From NCBI RefSeq assembly GCF_023910625.1, contig NZ_JAAVVW010000003.1, positions 2,294,001 through 2,358,000 on the forward strand: a stretch of 64,000 nucleotides of DNA, given 5' to 3'. The notes under the pieces were generated by a model that had not been told where the DNA came from, ran no database searches, and worked only from the letters and a program-made list of their open reading frames with translations. Below, in pieces: positions 59,061 to 64,000 of the stretch (the first letter of the stretch is position 1; each line of letters begins with the position of its first letter). The position numbers and the translations under genes are program-made. The stretch is from Limnohabitans sp. (lineage in GTDB: Bacteria > Pseudomonadota > Gammaproteobacteria > Burkholderiales > Burkholderiaceae_C).

Positions 59061-60074
59061 ATGGACTACAGAGCGCCAGCCTGGTTGCCAGGCGGACATG
59101 CGCAGACCATTTGGCCTGCACTTTATGCCCGTAAACGACTGCAAGTCCCTCGGCCAATGCAGCGAGAGCGATGGACCACGCCGGATGGCGACTTCATCGA
59201 TGTAGACCATCAAGACGCCAGTGCACAAAACCGTCCCTTGCTGGTGTTGTTCCACGGTTTGGAGGGTTCGTCGAAAAGCCATTACGCACAAGCCTTCTCA
59301 GATTGGGCCAGCGAGCACGATGTGCAGCTGACCATGCCACATTTTCGGGGCTGCAGTGGTCAAATCAACTTGACCCCCAGGGCATACCACTCCGGAGACC
59401 ACGAGGAGATCGATTGGGTGCTCAAGCGCTTGAGACAAGCGCATCGAAACAAGCTAGGAAAACATTTGCTGGTTGTGGGCATCTCATTGGGCGGGAATGC
59501 CTTGATGCGTTGGGCCGCTGAACATGGCCAAGAGGCTGTCAAAACCGCCGATGCCATTGCTTCAGTCTGTTCGCCGCTGGATCTGGCCTTGAGTGGAGAT
59601 GCCATAGGAAAAGGGCTGAACCGATACATCTACACCCCCATGTTTCTCAAAACCATGAAACCCAAAGCCTTGGCGAAATGGACACAGTTTCCGGGCTTGT
59701 TTGACAAAGAAGCGATGTTGAACGCCAAGGACCTGTATGAATTTGACAATGTGTTCACCGCACCATTGCATGGATTCAATAACACCCAGGATTACTGGGC
59801 CAGAGCATCGGCAAAACCACTCATGCAGGCAATCCAACTGCCTGCATTGGCCCTGAATACCTGCAATGACCCCTTTGTGCCTGTCAGCAGCCTACCCCAA
59901 AAAGAAGAGGTGTCGCGCAGCGTCACCTTGTGGCAACCCTTACATGGTGGCCATGTGGGATTTGCTGCCGGTTCGTGGCCAGGCCATATCAGGCAAATGC
60001 CCAACAAAGTCGGTGAATGGCTCATGGCGGCAGTGGGAGCAACATCAGACAAGCAAGGGGTAACTGATGGATGA
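59061..60074 (+). CDS. YheT-family alpha/beta hydrolase
   Basis: 337 aa. The family start WLPGGHAQTIWPAL, the oxyanion/nucleophile regions LFHGLEGSSKSHYAQ and VGISLGGNALMRW (Ser), the acid in NTCNDPFVP and His in LHGGHVGFAAG are present. YheT proteins are conserved but have no agreed substrate. Its stop overlaps the start of the following gene by 8 bases. Confidence 0.9.
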   Translation: MDYRAPAWLPGGHAQTIWPALYARKRLQVPRPMQRERWTTPDGDFIDVDHQDASAQNRPLLVLFHGLEGSSKSHYAQAFSDWASEHDVQLTMPHFRGCSGQINLTPRAYHSGDHEEIDWVLKRLRQAHRNKLGKHLLVVGISLGGNALMRWAAEHGQEAVKTADAIASVCSPLDLALSGDAIGKGLNRYIYTPMFLKTMKPKALAKWTQFPGLFDKEAMLNAKDLYEFDNVFTAPLHGFNNTQDYWARASAKPLMQAIQLPALALNTCNDPFVPVSSLPQKEEVSRSVTLWQPLHGGHVGFAAGSWPGHIRQMPNKVGEWLMAAVGATSDKQGVTDG

Positions 60075-60624
60075 CATTGTTCGACAGGCCATGGCCAAAT
60101 GGCCCCATGTGCCCGATTGTTTTGGCTGGCTCGGACTCGATGCGCGCGGCCAATGGCGAATGCGCGATGAACGCGTGCAGGCGCAGGGTTCATTTCAGTC
60201 AGGGCGAAGCCAGGCCAAGGGTTCCGTACTGCAACACGAGAAACTCATCGGATTCATCGAGCGCAACTACGCAGGCAATGAAAAAGGCTGGTGGTTTTTT
60301 CAAAATGGCCCCCAACGGGTATACATCGAACTGGAGACGACACCATTCATTTGGCGAATCAGCGACGCATTGGAAGTACAGTCGCATACCGGAGCCCTGA
60401 CCGAAGTCAAAGCCTGCTTGGTTGACGAATTGGGGCGGGCCTATTTGGAGACCAATCTGGGCTTCGGGCTGGTGCACACCATGGATGTGTCAAGACTCGC
60501 CAATGCGCTAGAGCGGCAAATATGGGCCCCCGAAGAATGTCTGTCCGGAGAACTCCCTCAAAGGTATGGCTACGCCGTCAGCCCACAATACGATCATGAA
60601 AAAAACCAGCAGCACAAGGCATAA
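60067..60624 (+). CDS. Conserved protein of unknown function (Burkholderiales DUF)
   Basis: 185 aa soluble protein beginning MDDIVRQAMAKWPHVPDCFG, with WLGLDARGQWRMRDERVQ and EKLIGFIERNY. Proteins of this type (a DUF2944/DUF2946-like annotation, number not certain) are widespread in Burkholderiales with no known role. It overlaps yheT by 8 bases, and the terminator of the opposing cytochrome gene begins at its stop. Confidence 0.8.
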   Translation: MDDIVRQAMAKWPHVPDCFGWLGLDARGQWRMRDERVQAQGSFQSGRSQAKGSVLQHEKLIGFIERNYAGNEKGWWFFQNGPQRVYIELETTPFIWRISDALEVQSHTGALTEVKACLVDELGRAYLETNLGFGLVHTMDVSRLANALERQIWAPEECLSGELPQRYGYAVSPQYDHEKNQQHKA

Positions 60625-60648
60625 AAAACCGACCCCAAGGATCGGTTT
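60623..60648 (-). terminator. Terminator of the cytochrome c gene
   Basis: On the minus strand AAACCGA / TCGGTTT with a 9-base loop and then a T-run. It lies just after the cytochrome stop and abuts the convergent gene's stop. Confidence 0.8.
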
Positions 60649-60664
60649 GATGAGAGGCCGAATT

Positions 60665-61186
60665 TTATTTGGCGGCTTCAGCGGCAGGTGCCTTGGGCAC
60701 CTCAAATTTACCACCGGCACTGTTGGCCAAGTGAACCACAGCACGGGCAATTTCGGTGTCATTGAAGTCACCACCACCTTGAGCGCCCATGGCCCCTTTT
60801 CCCTTCAAGGCGGAATTGACCAAACCATTCAGACCCAAGCCCAATCGGGAGCTCCAAGCGGCTGCAACCGCATATTTGGGGGCGCCAGCTGCACCTGAAT
60901 CGTGGCAAGCCGCACATTGGGCCTTGTAAACTTCTTCGCCGTTTTTGAGCGGACGGTTGGCATCACGCACCTCCACAACGCCCACCTTCTGAATGCGTTG
61001 AGCTGTGGCCTTTTCCATGTCAACCGCGCCCGCGGCGGGCTTGTTGTCCGATGTGACATAAAACACCAAACCAATGATGATGAAAACGGGAATAACGAAG
61101 GACGCGACACTCACCATCAGCATTTGCTTTGGGGTTTTTACCGGACCGGTATGGGCTTCGTGTTGATCGTGGCTGTTGTCGCTCAT
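60665..61186 (-). CDS. Membrane-anchored cytochrome c (c5-like)
   Basis: 173 aa from ATG 61186. One N-terminal helix (about residues 22-45: LMVSVASFVIPVFIIIGLVF) anchors a periplasmic monoheme domain with CAACH in YKAQCAACHDSG and a distal Met probably in KGAMGAQGG. Similar to cytochrome c5/c555 proteins in the respiratory chain of betaproteobacteria. Tail rich in Ala and Pro. Confidence 0.9.
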   Translation of the reverse strand: MSDNSHDQHEAHTGPVKTPKQMLMVSVASFVIPVFIIIGLVFYVTSDNKPAAGAVDMEKATAQRIQKVGVVEVRDANRPLKNGEEVYKAQCAACHDSGAAGAPKYAVAAAWSSRLGLGLNGLVNSALKGKGAMGAQGGGDFNDTEIARAVVHLANSAGGKFEVPKAPAAEAAK

Positions 61187-61326
61187 GAAATCCTCTTTGG
61201 GGCGTGGCCGCAAGGGCTGATGTGTTGATCAAAATCAACCGCTGATTATAACGGCCCACCCTTCGCCGATCTTTCAATCGGGTCAAGCCATCCTGAAGCC
61301 GTGAGATAATGAAAAGCACTCCGAGT

Positions 61327-61402
61327 GCGGCTGTAGCTCAGTGGATAGAGTATCGGCCTCCGAAGCCGAGGGTCGTGGGTTCGATCCCCGCCAGCCGCAC
61401 CA
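61327..61402 (+). tRNA. tRNA-Arg (anticodon CCG)
   Basis: 76 bases including the encoded CCA. Acceptor GCGGCTG / CAGCCGC, anticodon loop CTCCGAA (anticodon CCG at 61359-61361), T arm GTGGG-TTCGATC-CCCGC. An integrase gene follows 66 bases downstream in the same direction, so its 3' end is the probable attachment site of an integrative element. Confidence 0.96.
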
Positions 61403-61454
61403 AAGTTCGTAAGTTGTTGAATTTAAATCACTTTTCCCTATTCCGTGGATGCGA

Positions 61455-61480
61455 GGTGTCCCGAATAGGTGTCCCGAGTG
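61455..61480 (+). repeat. 13-bp tandem repeat before the integrase
   Basis: GGTGTCCCGAATA followed directly by GGTGTCCCGAGTG, between the tRNA attachment site and the integrase start. Possible arm-type integrase-binding sites. Confidence 0.5.
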
Positions 61481-62890
61481 ATCAAAGTTCCACGACTCAA
61501 AGCCAATCGGCATGGTGTTTTTTGTGTCCGTGTCTACTGGCGAGACGATGCGGGCAAGCTGCGCGAGAGCCTGCACAGCCTTGGCACAAAAAGCGCAACC
61601 GTCGCCCGTATCTTGGCGCTACAGTTCAATGAAGCATATGAACGACAACGCGCCATGACCTCAAAGCCGACATTGCCCAACCTTGACGATTTGGTCAACA
61701 AATACAAACTGGACATTGGGCGCGGCATCATGGAAGCCAGCGACCCCGACGACCATGCCCTGATGATGAAGGCCATCGAAGCCTACAAGGCCATTCATGG
61801 GGCTTATCCACCCCTCCAAGAGTCCATGAACATTGGGCGCACACCTTCCCCGCGCATCGTGGCGAAGTCCATGCCGTTTAGTCAGGTGATGGACGCATAT
61901 CTCGAAGAGAAGAAGCGTGACAACGCCCCCCAAACCATCGTGGAAAAAGGGCGCACTTACAAAGACTTTCTGGACATCTTCGGCGACCTTGATCTGAACC
62001 TTTACACCAAGGGCGAAATGGTTCAATGGAAAACCGCCGATCTCAAACGAGGGCTTGGAACCAATCGGATCAACAAGCGTTTGGGCCAAATGAATGACCT
62101 TTTCAAATGGAGCATTGCCCATGGTCATTACACCGCGCACCCGACCAGTCCCGTGGATGGTTTGTTTATCAGTAGCAAAGGCAAGCTGGGCGCACAGGTG
62201 GAGCATTACGAGCCGTTCAGCAATGACGAGCTGGCAGCGATTTTTTCCAGCACCTACCCCGAGGAAATGCCAAAACCAGATCATTACTGGTTGCCCATCG
62301 TGGCACTCTTCACAGGGGCAAGGCGCGAGGAAATCGCCAGCCTTAAAGCCTCAAACGTCAAAAAGGTGGACGGGGTGTCATGCTTCTTGATTGAAGGCGG
62401 TAAAACGGCGGATGCCCGCCGTGTGGTGCCTGTTCACTCCCAGTTGGAAGGCTTGGGTTTCATGAAATACGCCCAACACCTTCAAAGCATGGGGCAAGAG
62501 TTGCTATTCCCATACCTGAACGATGGCGCAAACGGCAGAGGCAAGAACGCAGGGCGGCAGTTCGCCAAATTACTGGACAAACGGCAGATCAAAGACGAGC
62601 GGAAGGTTTTTCACTCATTCAGGCACACCCTGATCACGCGATTACACGCCACAGGGGCCAACCCTGCCCATGTCATGCAGATCACGGGCCACCGTGGCGA
62701 AACCGCGCAGAGCGTCCACTTTCAGACTTACACCCATGACGTGGGGTTGAAAGCACTGGCTGACACGCTGGAAAAGTTGACGTATACTTTTGATCTAAAT
62801 GCAATCAAGCTCGAAGAACCCAAATTTCTGTTCTTCCTGAATCGCTGGCAACTTCAAGAGCAACGCAAGGCCAAGACCCGCAAACCATGA
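61469..62890 (+). CDS. Tyrosine-type site-specific integrase
   Basis: 473 aa from GTG 61469 (GTG 61478 is also possible). N-terminal arm-binding and core-binding domains; the catalytic domain (about 250-440) has the first Arg in FTGARREEIASL, His-x-x-Arg in HSFRHTLITRLH, His in ITGHRGE and the nucleophile Tyr in FQTYTHDVG. Directly downstream of its tRNA-Arg target and reading away from it, as in many genomic islands. Ends 55 bases before a tRNA-like gene. Confidence 0.93.
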   Translation: MSRVIKVPRLKANRHGVFCVRVYWRDDAGKLRESLHSLGTKSATVARILALQFNEAYERQRAMTSKPTLPNLDDLVNKYKLDIGRGIMEASDPDDHALMMKAIEAYKAIHGAYPPLQESMNIGRTPSPRIVAKSMPFSQVMDAYLEEKKRDNAPQTIVEKGRTYKDFLDIFGDLDLNLYTKGEMVQWKTADLKRGLGTNRINKRLGQMNDLFKWSIAHGHYTAHPTSPVDGLFISSKGKLGAQVEHYEPFSNDELAAIFSSTYPEEMPKPDHYWLPIVALFTGARREEIASLKASNVKKVDGVSCFLIEGGKTADARRVVPVHSQLEGLGFMKYAQHLQSMGQELLFPYLNDGANGRGKNAGRQFAKLLDKRQIKDERKVFHSFRHTLITRLHATGANPAHVMQITGHRGETAQSVHFQTYTHDVGLKALADTLEKLTYTFDLNAIKLEEPKFLFFLNRWQLQEQRKAKTRKP

Positions 62891-62945
62891 CACGCTTTCA
62901 TATCGTCCTCATTGAACGTATATGACCCTCCCGAATTCACATTCG

Positions 62946-63046
62946 GGGGGTGTAGCTTAATTGGTTAAAGACGTCAGCTTATACCTGACCAAAGCCCTGG
63001 CCAGATAAGCCAGAGTGTGTGGGTTCGAGTCCCACCACCCCCACCA
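62946..63046 (+). tRNA. Unusual tRNA with long variable arm, anticodon TAT (Ile-like)
   Basis: 101 bases with encoded CCA. Acceptor GGGGGTG / CACCCCC and T arm GTGGG-TTCGAGT-CCCAC pair perfectly; the anticodon arm is GTCAG-CTTATAC-CTGAC, which reads anticodon TAT at 62980-62982 (codon ATA). The variable region is 29 bases with a 5-bp stem CTGGC / GCCAG, so it is a class II tRNA, which a TAT anticodon would not normally be. Carried by the integrative element. Identity is uncertain. Confidence 0.7.
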
Positions 63047-63059
63047 AAAGGAGTTATTT

Positions 63060-63209
63060 ATGCTGAGCTTAATGATCATTGCATTATTTTTAATCTGTGG
63101 ATGGTTATCTATTTATTGTTTTTTCATTTCAGATGAGCCACTTTATGTAAAAATACCAAGCCTACTCGGATTGTTAGCATCTGTAGCCGCGATCTTTTTA
63201 AAGCCTTAA
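63060..63209 (+). CDS. Small membrane protein of unknown function
   Basis: 49 aa, two hydrophobic helices (LSLMIIALFLICGWLSIYCF and PSLLGLLASVAAIFL) joined by a short acidic loop (ISDEPLYVK). The ATG at 63060 has an AAGGAG site 7 bases upstream. Its AT-rich codons differ from the host genes. Resembles small membrane proteins carried by mobile elements, but no family is recognised. Confidence 0.55.
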   Translation: MLSLMIIALFLICGWLSIYCFFISDEPLYVKIPSLLGLLASVAAIFLKP

Positions 63210-63729
63210 TTATTTAAAAACCGCTATTAACAGCACCACATGACATAGAAAACACCAAGCAAAACCAACACCTGGCTTTTCAAAATATGAGTGGTAGATA
63301 ATTTTTGAAAAAAAGTTCATACATTTAATCTATCCAAAATTATAAATTTGTCAAGGGTTAAAAAATAACGCCCGAAACTTGACAAACAAATTTCAGGCGC
63401 TATCTTTATATTATTGACTGCTTGCCCCAGCCAACAAATATAAGATAAATCAAACAAAATATCTTGTCAAGTTTTAAAGGGTGCGGCGCTAAAGTCAATC
63501 GATTATGGTGCAAGCGTCCTGAGACATACAGCCCGATCCCGCCACTAATCGCCCCCCTAGGATGGGAAAATGCCCGATGGCGAAAACCTGACGGCAAATG
63601 ACACAGGGGAAGTGAGAGACATGGCGTCGCGACCACGTCATTGAGAGTCTAGCTCTTGAACGCGACAACCTACACCCGCTAGACGGTGATGGTGCGGTAT
63701 GCATGAAAAAACGCCAGCGTATTTTTTAT

Positions 63730-63805
63730 GACACCCTTGAGTCCCTCTGTGGCTATTTTCGCCACAGTAGGGGATGGCTTCGCCATCGAGAGACTCAGCG
63801 GTGTC
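63730..63805. repeat. Branched inverted-repeat structure
   Basis: Outer stems GACACC / GGTGTC and GAGTC / GACTC enclose two hairpins: CTGTGGC / GCCACAG (7-base loop) and GATGGC-TTC-GCCATC. Together they form a four-way-junction-like fold of 76 bases in either DNA strand or in RNA. Confidence 0.7.
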
Positions 63806-63934
63806 ATATCCTCACTAATTGGGGCAAAGCCCCAAAATAAGTCAATAAATATATTCAGTAGATCAATGATCCATATTTTATAGATCTATAAATCTCCCTC
63901 TTTTTAAGAAAAAGTTAGAAAAAAAGAAAAAAGT

Positions 63935-63965
63935 GTCAGGCGAAGCCTGACCGTCCGAAGGACGG
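63935..63965. repeat. Two adjacent hairpins with GAA loops
   Basis: GTCAGGC-GAA-GCCTGAC and CGTCC-GAA-GGACG lie back to back. The first contains GCGAAGC, known to form an unusually stable DNA mini-hairpin. They follow an AT-rich, A-run stretch and precede the GC-rich window end. Confidence 0.65.
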
Positions 63966-64000
63966 AATGGGGGCCGCGCGCGCACACGCGAGAGCGTGCA

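Larger units (their letters stand above)
61403..64000 (+). mobile_element. Left part of an integrative element at tRNA-Arg(CCG)
   Basis: tRNA-Arg, then a tyrosine integrase, an odd tRNA, a small membrane protein gene and AT-rich structured DNA, with GC content falling sharply after 63050. The far end (repeat of the tRNA 3' end) is not in the window. No phage structural, relaxase or conjugation genes are seen in the part shown, so the type (prophage, ICE or genomic island) is open. Confidence 0.75.
63210..64000. other. AT-rich, hairpin-dense DNA without a clear gene
   Basis: No ORF with a ribosome site or recognisable product. Contents: three TTGTCAAG/CTTGACAA elements (63347-63355, 63378-63386, 63463-63471); an imperfect inverted repeat from 63369 to 63402; an AT stem at 63702-63728; a multi-branch structure at 63730-63805; GGGGC-AAA-GCCCC at 63819-63835; the palindrome TATAGATCTATA at 63879-63890; and GAA-loop hairpins at 63935-63951 and 63951-63965. 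This layout suits an origin, transfer or attachment region rather than coding DNA. Confidence 0.55.

Noticed and set aside
61283..61576. Minus-strand frame containing GWRGSNPRPSASEADT
   Set aside because: This is the well-known spurious translation of a tRNA-Arg gene (61327-61402).
63406..63704. Two overlapping minus-strand frames of 69 and 76 codons
   Set aside because: No ribosome site, no domain, and they lie in the structured non-coding end of the island.
61403..64000. Prophage
   Set aside because: Only integrase supports mobility in the visible part; no phage structural, lysis or repressor gene can be named, so it is left as an integrative element.

Overview
This 64 kb window looks like chromosomal DNA from a member of the Burkholderiales, most probably the Comamonadaceae (a Limnohabitans-, Rhodoferax- or Acidovorax-like organism). 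The basis is moderately high GC, the gene order rpsL-rpsG-fusA-tuf followed by an S10 operon, a complete atp operon preceded by atpI, an EIIA-Man/HPr/EI phosphorelay with no sugar permease, and typical betaproteobacterial families. The genus is an inference; no 16S gene is present.

Layout. 1-9.4 kb: a 2-oxo acid dehydrogenase E1 beta gene, a complete TRAP transporter operon, an EamA exporter, a TSUP permease, a GMC oxidoreductase and mmsA. 9.5-15.9 kb: a lysR regulator next to mmsA is cut in two by a 5.3 kb accessory block. The block carries two halves of an IS91-type transposase in swapped order, two 127-bp direct repeats, an SDR gene, a yceI gene and a 3'-truncated group IIC intron. 15.9-21.4 kb: marC, a MaoC hydratase/SDR pair, an HCCA-isomerase-like gene, a dienelactone hydrolase, a CorA-type transporter and hemB. 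21.5-24.9 kb: a probable small RNA whose terminator is the landing site of a second group IIC intron; that intron's RT gene is in turn hit by an IS256-family element with an intact 8-bp target duplication. 24.9-28.8 kb: hemJ, vanZ, a 2Fe-2S ferredoxin, a hydrolase and a D,D-carboxypeptidase.

28.8-39.0 kb is the core translation cluster (rpsL, rpsG, fusA, tuf, rpsJ, rplC, rplD, rplW, rplB, rpsS, rplV, rpsC, rplP, rpmC, rpsQ), closed by a strong terminator. 39-51 kb holds a peroxiredoxin, a GNAT acetyltransferase, b- and c-type cytochromes, a TlpA-like lipoprotein, a CoA transferase, an MFS permease, the PTS-like phosphorelay, a YghU-type GST, lipA-lipB-ybeD and a CopD-like membrane protein. 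51.3-58.5 kb is atpIBEFHAGDC. 58.6-61.2 kb holds an NTF2-like protein, a YheT hydrolase, an uncharacterised protein and a membrane-bound cytochrome c.

From 61.3 kb to the end is the left part of an integrative element: tRNA-Arg(CCG) as the attachment site, a tyrosine integrase, an unusual long-variable-arm tRNA with anticodon TAT, a small membrane protein gene, and about 790 bp of AT-rich, hairpin-dense DNA. In that stretch several stems close on three-base GAA or TTC loops. The best leads for something undescribed are the circularly permuted insertion in lysR, the small RNA with an anti-Shine-Dalgarno loop, the odd tRNA, and the structured end of the integrative element.
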